This document shows positions 22,411-34,102 of a DNA stretch of 64,000 bases, one piece after another. Source of the stretch: Microbotryomycetes sp. JL201. Its lineage: Eukaryota > Basidiomycota > Microbotryomycetes. Position 1 is the stretch's first letter. Each line of letters opens with the position of its first letter. Under the pieces are notes generated by a model. The model ran no database searches. It worked only from the letters and a program-made list of their open reading frames with translations, and was not told the origin of the DNA. The stretch covers positions 124,001 to 188,000 of the forward strand of contig JAQYUZ010000032.1 in assembly GCA_033819885.1 (NCBI GenBank). Reading direction: 5' to 3'. Both the position numbers and the translations under genes were made by a program.

Positions 22411-24236
22411 ATGAGTGGTATTGGGGCCTTGCCGACAGTGGCCCCTGGCGCAAACCCATGGACAGCATACATCGGCGCATTCGAAAGTGCGGTCACGAAG
22501 CCAGCTCCGCCAGGCTTCCGAGGAAGGCTCATTGCTCTCATCGCGCTGACAGCTTTGTGAGTGCCTGAACGCAAGTGAACACAGTGTGCTGACATGCATC
22601 GACCTTCAGCACAGCGTTACTCGGTCTCGTATACCTTGCGATCCTGCTTCGAGACGCACTTGATCGTGACAAAGAAACGGACAAACGCAAGGGGATTTGG
22701 CTGTTTCGCAACGTGCAACGGGCGAACGGAAGGTTCATCATCACAAACACCCGGCTGGCCATGACATTGTGCACGTGAGCCCGTTTGAGGATAGTGGCGA
22801 GAGCAAGGGACTGACTTGAACGTGCTATACACAGCTTGCTCAAGTGGGTGCTTGACCGCGATGCCGAAGCTGGCTGCAGCTGACACCATTCAACGCTTGA
22901 CTCTAGTTGCGCTGTTCAATTTGGCTACCTTCAGGATATTTGGTCCGTCTCAATCCTTGGACAATCGCAAGCACAAAGCACGAGCTGGAGGTCGCTCTCC
23001 TTCATTCCGCTATTTGTACATGGATGGGTCGTATGCTGGGCATCGCTTCAAAGCTTTCTTCTGACAACCGATCATCATCACAAGCAATTGCTCTCTCCAA
23101 AGCTTGCAAACCTGCTGTTTGTCGGCCTCGGCGCTGTGTTATTTTTTGCCAGTCTTGGTGTCGCAATCGCAAACATTGCCACCAACAACAAGCTGTTTGA
23201 TACATATACTGCTTTATTGCGCCAGCTCAGAACGAACGAGGCCGCGTGGCGACCGAGCGACAACTACCTCGTTCAGCTCGTCAATCTCTCACCGCAAATA
23301 CAGAAACTGCTGCAGAATGCTCGCAGCGTCAGAAAGTGAGCAGTCGAAATCTTACAGGCGCTTTTGAGCGATACTGACACCCTTCCTCGTAGATACAATC
23401 TTATACAATTGTCTGTGATGATTCTCGTTCCGCTTATCGTTATGAATATCTGCGCAAATTCCTTACGTCTCGCCTTGGTCATCCGGACGCAAATCATCTT
23501 CAACATTAACCAGTGTCGCAAACACGCTGATGCCTCTCGCACGATCAACACCGTGCAAGGTTTGCCGCCGCCGCCGGTAGAGGACGAAAAGTCTTCTCGC
23601 TTCCGAGGGCCTCGTCAATCCGTGGTGTCCATCATGTCGATCAACAAGCAACACTTGTCGAGGGCCGAACTGCGTCAATTGGCGCATCGCCGAGGCTCCG
23701 GACCAGAAGACCGCGAGCGCCTTCGCCACATCCAAGCCTTGCAGAAGGCAGAGAACGACCTCATTACCATCAATCTTATCTTGTTTGTTGCTATCAGCGC
23801 AATCACTGCCATGTGCGGCTACGCTCTTGCCGCACTTGCAAAGTACTCGACATTGACTGCAATCCCGTGGAGCGGTTACGAAACTTTGCTCGTCGGAGTT
23901 CAATGGTGCTTCGTTCTCGCTGTATCCGCAGTGTTGATTGGCCTGTTATTCAGCACTTGGTCTTCAAGAAGCTTGTCTGATCAAGACGGCAGCAATTTTT
24001 GGTCTTCGACGTTTTCGAACCCCCTCACTTCGCACCAGAAGGAAACGAATGCGCTTGGTTCGTTCGTTCAAGGTCCTCGGACAGCGACAAATGAAGGAGA
24101 ATGGAGGGATCAAAGCAATCCATTCTTCCACGTTGACGGCAGGGTCGAAAGATTGCTAGAAGAGGACGAAAATGACGGCTCGAGTGATGGGGCCGTGTCT
24201 CCGTTGCACGAGAAGAAGATCCAAGAGAGTGCTTGA
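22411..24236 (+). CDS. multi-pass membrane protein of unknown function, 512 residues
   Basis: Five exons (22411-22556, 22610-22774, 22845-22946, 23054-23335, 23393-24236) sum to 1539 nt. The start MSGIGALPTVAPGANP is followed by about six hydrophobic segments: LIALIALTAFTALLGLVYLA, TLVALFNLATFRIFG, ANLLFVGLGAVLFFASLGVA, LSVMILVPLIVMNICANSL, LITINLILFVAISAITAMCG and LVGVQWCFVLAVSAVLIGLL. A charged cytosolic loop (RRGSGPEDRERLRHIQAL) lies between the fourth and fifth. The C-terminus is a hydrophilic, acidic tail of about 90 residues. The layout recalls fungal seven-helix or tetraspan-like plasma-membrane proteins, but no signature decides a family. The third and fourth introns are the least certain: an acceptor at 22844 and a donor at 22947 were chosen to keep the frame. 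Confidence 0.6.
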
Positions 24237-24391
24237 ACATTCTTGTACCTTTACAACTGATACGCTAGTACTTGTTGTTGAATGATGTAATGTAGCCCCG
24301 ATTTTAGGACAATTAAATTCGGCTGAGTGGACGAAAAGGCTTTGACTCTCGCTTTTCGCCGACCGGTTCTCACTAACTCACAACTATCGCG

Positions 24392-25356
24392 ATGAGCCAG
24401 TCGATGAATGTACAGACTACGACGACCACTCGAGCGTGTTGGGCGATTGAAAAGATTAGCTTTGGCGAGCAATCAGAAAACGGTGGCACAAGCTTTGTTC
24501 CAAAAGCCAAACCAGCCTGGCAGTGGGAGCATAGGTACGCAGGCGCGATGTCTAAAACCTACACAAAATGTCTTACGCTGATCGTTGAACGAATTTTCCA
24601 TGGACTAGAAATCAACGGCAACACTTTCTTGAGCTGGAAACAATCTCGACGCCGTCAATCTCTGGTCGACCGTCCTTGCCACACCAAATGCATCTTCGAG
24701 TTCTGTTCGATCCACTGCAAGACAGTCAACTTGCCACTCAACACCAGCCTCTACTTCTGCGCTCGCTTGACCTTGCGGCTTTCTCTTCCAGAAAAACAAT
24801 GACGTGGATGCCAATTGATAAAATACCAATCAAGGCAGTGTACAGAGATACAATGTTGGCGTTGCAATATCTCGAGCCGACGACTGTCCAGGGCAAAGTC
24901 AAAGCAAGGAGGTTACAAGTCGTGTTTCAAAGTGCGAGAGACACGGAAGAGTTGGTCGAAATGGTCAAACTCATTTGCCCTTGTCGTAAAGAGGACAAAC
25001 AATTGGATGTTCTGCGTGGTGAACATTCTCAGTTGGCGAGTCAGGGCGGGTTCGTTCAGGCGGATCAGACGCAAGAGAGAGTGACGAATGGTCATCAACA
25101 GGCCACGGGCGAGTTTCGTACAACGGCGTTGACCAAAGTCGACACTGTGTTACCAAGCTTGTCGCACCTAACACCGCCTGCTGCCACCGCTACGCTTCGC
25201 GCCGGCTCAAACTCACAAGCGACTCCGACCTTGTTGTCGATGAGCGCCTACGAATTTGATAGAATGTTGCTGGATGTACTTAACGACGACGGTTTCACGC
25301 AATTAATCGACCGCGTAGATCACAGTTTGCGTCAAATGAAAGGGCGAGACTGGTAA
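24392..25356 (+). CDS. probable REC114-like meiotic recombination protein
   Basis: Exons 24392-24534 and 24609-25356 (intron 74 nt) give 891 nt, 296 residues. The N-terminal 150 residues alternate beta-strand-like segments (QHFLELETISTPSISGRP, LPHQMHLRVLFDPLQ, MTWMPIDKIPIKAVYRDTML, KARRLQVVFQSARDTEELVE) and end in KLICPCR. This fits the PH-like domain of REC114/Rec7, whose last helix often precedes a similar Cys-Pro-Cys. A disordered linker follows, then a short C-terminal helix, FDRMLLDVLNDDGFTQLIDR, like the REC114 C-terminal helix that binds MEI4. REC114 with MEI4 and MER2 activates SPO11 double-strand breaks in meiosis. The family diverges fast and this call rests on layout and motif style only. 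Confidence 0.5.
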
Positions 25357-27384
25357 AGCAGCCAAGATAGCTGGGCATTGCAAACCGAGGAACATGTCTA
25401 CGATTTCGTCCCATTTCCTCGAGCTCTGACGAGCTACGCTTCAGCACTGTGCCCTGACTTTGGCGATCTGTGCATCAGCATCACGCCCTGACCGGTCTTT
25501 TGCTAAATAAGGTCTTGTTCGCGCAATGAAGCCGACGTGACCACTGGGAATTCTGCATGAGCGCACAGGAAGAGGACGAGCCTAGAAGCTACATTCTGTA
25601 GTAGGTCAAACATGTGTCAGCCAGAGCTTAGGTTCTAGATGATGTGACGTGTCGGAGAGCAAGCGCAGGTCGGCATTTGACAGGACATCAGCGAACCTCG
25701 TATAATCAGAGCCCAGGAGAGGGAGAGATGTCCTCGGAGAGGTAGTCGGGGCAACTCGTCGCTTGTCAGCTCAGAGAGAGCCCGTTTCCCAACCCCGGAA
25801 CGCATTCTCCCCGCGAAAACCTCATTCAGAAGTAGACGCTGCAGGCATGGTCATACGGCACTTCCTAATGTAAACGAGTTGTTTTTCATCATCTGTCATG
25901 TCGCGCGGCTGGACGCGGTTTTGAATGCAGTCTCGAGTGGCGGAGGCATAGCCGTCGGAGGAGAGCAAAAAACTCACACTAAATTACAAACAGGACCAAC
26001 TCAATGTCTACCGTCTACCGCCGGGGAACAGTAAACGAGATACTGGACGCGGAAACGAGTTTCGAATTAGCGCTGAACTTTTGACAAAAGGCGACGATTT
26101 GCAGACAACGAAGCGTAGCGAGAACCTCAGACGAAATTAAGGCCGTCACAGGAAGGACCCCCAGCTGCTCAACGGTCGGCCCCAGTCCAACGCCTCGCCA
26201 AGAGCCCTCTCCGCCTCTCCCCTGTCGCCCGAACAGAACTCTGTCCGTCTCGACTCGCCCCGAAAGGCGAGGAAACAAGGACCGAGTGACGAGGCAACAG
26301 CAGGTGGAGTGAAGATGAAAGCGGGAACCAGCGAGGAGGTTCGTTGTTAGACTGTTTTTCTGCTCTGACTCGTAAGAGAAAGAGTGGCAGAGCCTGTCGG
26401 AGCTGCTGAAAAAGGGCCGCGACAAGTTCCTACAGTGAAAACTGCGAATAGTAATGGTACTATAACCGTCTCATCACGGGTTCTCGCGGAGCATTCGCCC
26501 TCGTGCTTGCGAACTGAAAGAGCGCGCGCGGCGGCGACTGGAAAAAGTGCCAGTGCAAGCTGACAGAGCGGTGGCTGTCGACCAGAGACGAGATAATGGG
26601 AAGGCAACACTCACAAGTTGTGTGGAAGCGCGAGTCGCTCGCTAAGCACCTGATCGCGACCAACATCAGATGTGAAACCGCTGCGAAACATGCCCTGCCA
26701 TAATCGACAGGTCACGAAGTGCAGGATTCACACCTTTTGCGAAACATCGTATTTGCTGCCTGAGCGAGCGACACACGCTTCCAAAGCCCGAGACCGATGG
26801 AATGGGAGAAAGTGGAAGAAAACGCGCAGCTTCGCGCAAGTTGAGCGACGAAAAGACAGGGGCTCCATCTTTGATCCTAAATGCGGAGCACGGATAGGCA
26901 ACTCGTTGTGTGGTTCTAGTCTGCATGAAAGTTTCGACTGCCCCAAGCAAAGGGGCGCGCGCCGGCTCATTGCCTCGGCGCTGTCGCCGGCTTAGGCTCT
27001 TGCGTCATCCACACATACACGCGCGGAACTCTGCGCCCGGTTTGCGTCCAAGTAAGTCTTGAGAGGTCTTGGCGTCGGTCTCGTTGGGATTTGCAGGATG
27101 GTCGCGATATGCACACGGCAGCTGTGGCGAGGAACGCCTCCATACCGCACTGTCCTCACGCACCATGGATGCTTTTGATCAATCTTTCGACTGACTTCTA
27201 TGGTCATGACTCAGCCGTCGACTGGCCGACCCACGCTACACAGAGTGTCTGTCGGCATTGGCAACACGCTCGCTCTCGCGCATCTCGTTGCTTGGTCATC
27301 CATTCCGTAGGACAGCCGTAGCTCAGCCAAATCTTCGCTCTACGTCAACGAGCCTCACCTGGGCTGCCAGAGCCTGGCCAGTGC
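25357..27384. other. 2-kb stretch without a recognisable gene
   Basis: No open frame here resembles a known family and no tRNA-like secondary structure was found. The longest open frames are on the minus strand (for example 26015-26425) and look like chance. Part of it must be the promoter and leader of the RING gene at 27385. A non-coding RNA or fast-evolving gene cannot be excluded. Confidence 0.4.
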
Positions 27385-29101
27385 ATGTTTAGTGGCCGTC
27401 CCGGGCTCACCACAGGCTCGCGTGTGCCGGTCACTGTCCATACGAGAGTGACCGGCCCACCGACGGGCAGCACAATTCCCGGGACAGATCCGTTGGCTCT
27501 TCAATCGCCTTCGGAGATGCCGCACTCGACGAGATCAGCATCAATGGCTCAATCTGGCAGCGTCGCCACCGCCGGTCTCTCGCAACCTCCCCCTCAGCCT
27601 ACGACAATGACGACAGCCTTAATCGATCTCACGTCCTCATCTCCACCACCGGGGAACAGACGGCTTGCTCTGCCACGAGCGTCCTCAACAAACGCAAATG
27701 CCCAAGCCGGACCTTCAAACGCATCCGCCCGCGCCAGATCATCTCGCGCCACCACGAGCACAGCGGCGACGGACGAGGCGATCGTGCTGTCTTCAGATTC
27801 AGAAGGAGATGCTGACGCCGACATTCTTGTATTTGAACCTACTTCAAATGCTGGCGCACGAGTACCTGGGGGTCCGTTAGCGGGCCATGGCCCACAAATA
27901 AACCTCAGACGTGAGTGTTCTGAGTATGGTATTCAATCGACGGAGCCGCCATGCTCACACGCGAGAGCGCTTCTCACCAGGCTCGACCGCACGGAGATTG
28001 CTCGCGGGCGCAGCAGCAACAGCGCCTGCTTCGAGGGCGGGCTCGCCCGACCTCGACGCCGACTTGCGTCTCGCACGAGAGCTGCAAGCCGAAGAGAATC
28101 GCAACTTTGGTATACCGATAGGATTGCCGTACAACGCTCCGCACGCACGTGCGCCTCCGCCTGCACCAGCCTATCGAGGATCACTTTTCGCGCGGCTTGG
28201 CGAACTGGTCCGACAGGGTTTCTATGGCAATCGAGGCATTGCACCTGCCCCAGCAGGAGCACGTCGGCATCGACCTGCCGTTCACGACGAAGACGATTTC
28301 GTCGGACTCGGCCAAGCTCTTTTCGCCGCCAACGGCATTTTCGACAACATTGCCGGCGAACCTAATGGTTTTTGGCCAGGCGCGCCTCGTCAACCCAAAG
28401 TCAAACCTGTCAAGCGCTACACTGTCAAGACATCTCACCCTCGCAAAGTCGAGCCAGGATTTGCCAGAGACATTGTCAGTGAAGAAGACGCTCTTGAAAA
28501 AGTCGAATCGCTCAAAGGCAGTGCTGGACAACCGATCGCACAAGCTGGCAGTACTGCCAAAAAACGGAGACGAGGTGGGGCAACGGCCATCAAGAATGCC
28601 CAAGCTCAAGCCGAACTCGAGCCCGTCTGCGCATCTTGCCTTGACCCTTTGTACCTCGCCCAGTCGGGTGATCAGAGGATATGGGCACTCAAGTGCGGTC
28701 ACGTCGTCTGTGGTAAATGCTTGACGTTTGCTCAAAGTCGTTGTCGGGACATTCGCAAGCAGGAACGAGAGAATAGGTGGCAGTATGACGTGGATGGACC
28801 AATGGCAAAGGCAAAACGGTCCATCATGCTCGACAGCAGTGATGATGAGAATGACCTCGATTTTGTCAACTCTGATGAGGAAATTCACAAGCCCAAGAAG
28901 CGTCGTCGCAAACAGGATTCCATCGAGCATGTCGAACCAAGCGGATCGTCATCAGACAAGGGCAAAGCCAAGAGTCGGTCTGATGAGACTGGTATTGAAG
29001 AAGAATGGACGACCTGTCCAGTCGTCTCTTGCTCGGGAGAAGGGACGAATTTGTTGGCGCCGCCGGGAAGCAACGCTGGTGCGTTTCCGATATTTGTCTG
29101 A
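27385..29101 (+). CDS. RING-finger protein with SUMO-interaction-like motifs
   Basis: Exons 27385-27910 and 27981-29101 (intron 70 nt) total 1647 nt, 548 residues. Two hydrophobic-acidic motifs early on, ALIDLTSSSPPP and EAIVLSSDSEGD, look like SUMO-interaction motifs; a third candidate is SIMLDSSDDEN. The RING-type zinc site begins VCASCLDPLYLA and continues with ALKCGHVVCGKCLTFAQSRC. The last ligand pair appears only about 130 residues later (TTCPVVSC), after an acidic and lysine-rich insert with KPKKRRRKQ, a probable nuclear signal. The protein ends GSNAGAFPIFV. RING plus SIMs suggests a SUMO-directed ubiquitin ligase in the nucleus, similar in principle to Slx8/Rnf4. That is inference; the long split in the RING is unusual and could instead mean a non-catalytic zinc site. 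Confidence 0.7.
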
Positions 29102-29250
29102 AGATCCTACGTGTTGTTTTCTGAGTAGCGTGTTGTCTCTTTGTGGTTCCTTTTTTCACATTGCATGCCTTTTCATTGATTTTCGCTTCTCGCTAATGAC
29201 GGCATTGCGCGGCCAAGGCCTTGCTCCTTCCTCCAGAATTCTGACCCAAC

Positions 29251-30147
29251 ATGTCCGGGACTAAAAAGGTGTGGCTGACACGCCACGCTCAAGCGTATCA
29301 CAACGTGGTGAGCACGCGCACATGAGCCCGCGACGACGTCATAGCGATGACAAGCCCGAGAACTGAGCAAACGGCGCTGTTGTCGTGCTTGCAGGCAGAC
29401 GATTATTCAAGTGATTGCTCCTATGCTATGCGATCCTGATCTCGGCTGACACATGGCACCCTTTAGTCCCAGACGCGGCATTGACGCCCGACGGTCTGCA
29501 GCAAAGTAGAAAGCTGCATGATGACACTAAGGACAGTATCCAACAGCAAGCTCAAGTCTTGCTCGTCAGTCCCGTGAGTCATTCTCATCCTCCCAATCCC
29601 AAACGAGGCAACGCATTGGCTCACCAGAATTGCGATATCGATCCAGCTTCGTCGGACGATGCAAACTGCCTTGATAGGCTACTCCACTTTACGCGAAAGA
29701 GGAGTCGAGACGGTTCTCGTACCTGAATTGCAAGAAGTCAACGACTTGCCTTGCGACACTGGTAGTTCTCGAGAACAGCTAGAGATGGATCCTACGTTTG
29801 CTTCTCTCGACCTCAGTCCTTTGGACGAGGCTCCGATCAAACACGACGGAGCCAGTTGGACGAGCAAGAAAGGATTCTTTGCTCCCGAAAAGGCAGCAGA
29901 GAGAGCCGCATGGGTCAGAAGGGCCTTGCGAGACAGACCAGAAGACAAGATCGTGGTCGTGGCGCATGGGGACATTTTGCGATATTTGGTCTACGGCAAG
30001 AATACGCACGAGCCGTGGGGCAACACCGAGACGCGCTTGTATACCTTCAAGGGTGACGACATGGATAACGACGCATGGTTGATTGAGATTGAGCAAGTCG
30101 CAAAGGAGGGAGCCAACGAGCCTACAAGCAGTGACATGAAGAACTAG
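29251..30147 (+). CDS. histidine phosphatase (phosphoglycerate mutase-like) family protein
   Basis: Exons 29251-29307, 29395-29410, 29467-29573 and 29647-30147 give 681 nt, 226 residues. The second exon is only 16 nt. The N-terminal motif KKVWLTRHAQAYHNV carries the catalytic RHA/RHG histidine as L-T-R-H-A. DAALTPDGLQQSRKL and SPLRRTMQTAL with the second Arg follow. The acid/base Glu region is near LVPELQEVNDLPCDTGS, and the second catalytic His is in KIVVVAHGDILRYLVYG. The family includes fungal cytosolic phosphatases of unknown small-molecule substrates (YMR027/PMU1-like). The DDYS-to-IPDAALT exon junction falls exactly where the family has the conserved D-x-x-LT-xxG block, which supports the micro-exon. 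Confidence 0.85.
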
Positions 30148-30243
30148 AGTTAATACATCACATCATTATTTTCAATCCTTGGTTGATATAGAAAAGAATT
30201 GTTCAAGTCACGTGCTCGACCCAAGTGGGGCCGTCCGATTGTC

Positions 30244-33200
30244 ATGCCTCGCGCGCTCAATCCACGTCGCTGCCGCATGTCATCAGGCTTGCGACGAGTC
30301 GAGAATGCGCTGAGCTCTATCTTCTTGGCTCGTGACAGCGTGTACCATGACTTGGACGAGGCAGGGCCGTCAGGAACGCCGTTATCGCCCGACAGCCATA
30401 CCCAAACGCAACGACATGGGCATCAGACTGGACTCTCACAATCTCAAGATCCGTTCGGTGGCAGCGCGGTCTCTGTAGAGAGCCAATCTACGGCTGACAA
30501 TGGAACGCAAGCGATGACCGCTGCGCACGTCACGAAGTCGAGACCTGAAGAGACAGATGAGTCAAGCCCGTTCCATTCGGATGTGCTGGACGCCGAAGAC
30601 GCCCGCATGAACGACGATCCGAGCCAGAGTCTGCGGCAATCGGCGCCTCACTCAACCAGCGCCTCTCGCTGGGCCACACAAACTTCGCAAATCAGCTCAA
30701 AGCTTGATACACAGACAGAGACAGTTGGGCAGACGAGCTTGATGGCACTGCTAGGAGGCAGTGATTCAATCATGCCTCGCCAGAGTCTGTCGAAGCCTGA
30801 GCTCGGCTCAAGCTCAAACAGGTCGGGCAGGGCATTCAGACAGGGTCAGCGGATAAAGGGAATGTCGCTGTAAGTCGTGAGAGGGTGATCGCAGGCGGCC
30901 GCTCCCTGACGCTCGATGAACAGTCGAGAGAGCCAGGCTCTATTTGAAACACTGCCTTTGCCACCTTCAGCTATGGCTGGAGCAGGACAAGAAAGATCGG
31001 CCGGTCGGGAGAACGAAGAGGAAGATGACAATGAAGATGATGAAGAAGAGGACAATCAACCTCCCGATTTCACGTCTCGGGTGCCACTAACGGCGGGCGC
31101 AAACAAAAGGCGATCAAGGATATTGCAATCCCCTCCTTATTCGACAACTTCCACACAGCAATCGCAAGGCTGGAATGGACTGAGGCTAGGCGGAGGTCCT
31201 GTTGGCGGCATTCTTGGATCCAGAAGGGCCGCGGGCATGTCGGCTCGCGAGAGAGCGCTGTGGAGATGGGTCAACGTTGAAGATCTGGACGTGTTTCTTC
31301 AACAAGTCTACGTGTACTTCGTCGGAAAAGGTATATGGGCCATCGGCCTCAGCCGGTTGTTGAATCTCTTGTCAGTCTGCACACATGCGGTTCGAGTGCG
31401 CCGGAACGTGCGAGCTAACGATAGACGTCAACTGATCAGGACAATTGGCTGGGTAATCGCATTTTCCACGTTCCTGATCGGATGCATCGACTACGACGTC
31501 TTGTGGCAGTCGCACTCGCTCGCAGAAGTAGTCGTGCCGCGGTGTATTTCAAGGTGCGCATTGTCCGATCAAAACTGCTCCGAGCTTGCGCTGACCGACT
31601 CCCAATCTTTAGGTTTTCCGGCTTGACGCTTTTGATCACTGCATCTGTCGGCACGTTCTACTTGTGGCGAGTGATCCGGTTCGGTCTCGGTGTGCGCAAG
31701 CTGTGGGAGATGCACGAATTTTACACCGAGCTACTCGAAGTGCCAGAGGTGCGTGTTCAGTACAAACGATGCCTCATTCGTACCTGATCCTCGCGACTGT
31801 CCGCAGAACGACATCCAAACGATTCCGTGGCATTTCATCGTTACAAGGTTGTCGGCATTGCGCGCGTCGCATCCTTCGGCTTTGTCGATGCGTGCAGGCG
31901 GTTCCACGACAGCTCTCAAACTTGACGCCCACGATATCGCCAACCGCATCATGCGTGAAGAAAACTATTTGATCGCGTTGTTTAATAAGGATCTGCTCGA
32001 TTTGAGCATGCCAGTGCCTGCCGCAATGCGAAGAATCGCACCTCGTCTTAGCGCCTGGATGTCCAAGAGCATGTTGACAAAAACGCTCGAATGGAATTTG
32101 AGCTTCTGCTTGATTGGGTTCTTGTTCGGCAGAGACGGACAAGTTAGGCGCGCATTCTTGTCGGACAGGAACAAGGCAGACTTGACGATGGCGTGGGTGA
32201 TATTTTGAAACCAGGACTGATAGTCCGCTTCGCTGATTATCGACCGACAGCCTTCGTCATCGTTTCATGCTGATGGCGTTAATCAACGCCGTGTTTGCGC
32301 CGTTTATCGTCCTGTACTTGCTCATGTGGTCGTTCTTCCGATACTTTGAGGTGCGTTCTGATACAGCTCACTACGTATCGTGGGTCTGACGATCGCCCGC
32401 TGCTCGAAGGAGTATCACAAAAATCCATCAACGATCGGATCTCGTCAGTTTACTCAACTTGCTCGTTGGAAATTTCGCGAATTCAACGAATTGCCTCACC
32501 TGTTTCAACAACGTCTCAATAGAGCTCATCCGATCGCAGACCAATACGTCAATCAGTTCCCAAAGGAAAAGACGGCTCTCGTGTCGCGTTTCATCGCGTT
32601 CTTGGCTGGCTCTTTCGCGGCGGTCTTGATTCTGTTTTCGTTGATTGACCCGGACGCATTTTTACACTTCGAAGTGACGCCTGGTCGAACAGTCTTGTTC
32701 TACATTGGCATTTTCGGAACGGTATTAGCGGTGGCGAGGGGGATGGTTCCGGACGAGAACAAGGTGGTCGACACGGAAGAGCTTATGAGGTCAATCGTCG
32801 AACACACACACTATCTGCCTACCGAGTGGCGAGGCAAACTTCACTCTGCAGAAGTGAGTCGTTCCTGCAAAATTGACATTTCAAGATCCTGCTGATGACA
32901 TTGGGAAAACAGGTCCACGCCGCGTTCGGCCAACTGTTTCAAATGAAAGTCGCATTGTTTGTTCAAGAGGTCTTGTCGGTGATCATGACACCTTTCGTAT
33001 TGTGGTACACGTTGCCAGAGTGCGCCGGCAGCATCGTCGATTTCTTCAGAGAGTTCACGGTGCACGTCGATGGGCTCGGACATGTATGCAGTTTCGCAGT
33101 GTTTGACTTCAAACGGCACGGCGATGTCAGAGTGAGTCGCCCGCGCCCCCTTTTGGCCGAAAGATCCCCGGCCCAAGGCCCTTATGCTGAATCCATGTCT

Positions 33201-34011
33201 GCAGTTTGGCGCCCCCGTGCAAGGTCAAACGGACGTACATAACCGATGGAAATCGAGCGAAGGCAAGATGGAAAAATCGTTCCTGACTTTTGCACAACAC
33301 CATCCGTCCTGGGTCCCACGGGATCAAACGCAATCATTGTTCCTGAGTACCGTCGCGTTGCAACATCCTCATTCAAACAACACTTCTTCAATGGTAGCGA
33401 CGAATGGGTTGCACGGGAACCATCACACATCGACAAGTCAGCATGTTGGAATGAGTATCGGAGCAGGTCACCCTGTCTTGCACTCGGCTACTCTCCAGTC
33501 GACGACATCCACTGCAAACAGACATCATCCTTCGTCACTCGGTCTACATCCAAGATTCGCACCAATGTCGAGTTCTCATCTTGGATTCAATCCAAAATCG
33601 CCTCACGCCCTCAAGGTGTCTTCTGGTGGCGGCAACAACCATGCCTTTAATTCGACGCTGGTGGAAGAGGATGACGCAGAGAGAGAAGATGAACTGTTGT
33701 ATCGCTCGTTGCCCTTACGTCAAGTACAAAAGGACAATGGACTGAAACAAACGACGAGCGTTCCAGAAATCGAGGAGGAACACAGTCAGTTGGACCACGA
33801 ACCGTTCGTAACGCCGACGGATGATGCGCCGTTTGGGTCAATGAGTCCTAGACGAGGGGCTGATGATGACGAAGAGGACGAAGACGAACTTTTGAGACGA
33901 CATTTGAGTGGTGAAGGCGGTCAAGACCCGTTTGTTAGAGAGAGTGCCAAAGACGGCGGGATCGGAGGAGTCTTAGGAGAGTTGTATGATATGCACGGTA
34001 AACGTTGGTGA
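30244..34011 (+). CDS. ATG9: autophagy protein ATG9 (lipid scramblase)
   Basis: Nine exons (30244-30869, 30924-31370, 31440-31553, 31613-31748, 31807-32192, 32251-32350, 32410-32853, 32913-33131, 33205-34011) sum to 3279 nt, 1092 residues. After a serine- and acid-rich N-terminus comes the ATG9 core: ALWRWVNVEDLDVFLQQVYV, a first membrane segment, NDIQTIPWHFIV, and DAHDIANRIMREENYLIALF. Next are LRHRFMLMALINAVFAPFIV, FFRYFEEYHKNPSTIGSRQF, ARWKFREFNELPHLFQQRL, and EVLSVIMTPFVLWYTLPECA. ATG9 is the only multispanning core autophagy protein; it scrambles lipids and seeds the phagophore from Golgi-derived vesicles. The C-terminal 270 residues are disordered. The start was set at the first ATG of the open frame; an internal ATG at 30277 is an alternative. 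CACGTG lies at 30209-30214. Confidence 0.96.
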
Positions 34012-34102
34012 GGCCTTGTTGTACTATATAAGCTTGTGCAGCTATAGCAATGACAACATGCCCGGTTGGAGGGTAAACATTGCAAGCGTGTCTGGCATGC
34101 CT

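Noticed and set aside
22083-22595. open frame of 170 codons on the minus strand
   Set aside because: It runs antisense to the first exon of the membrane-protein gene, with no family match.
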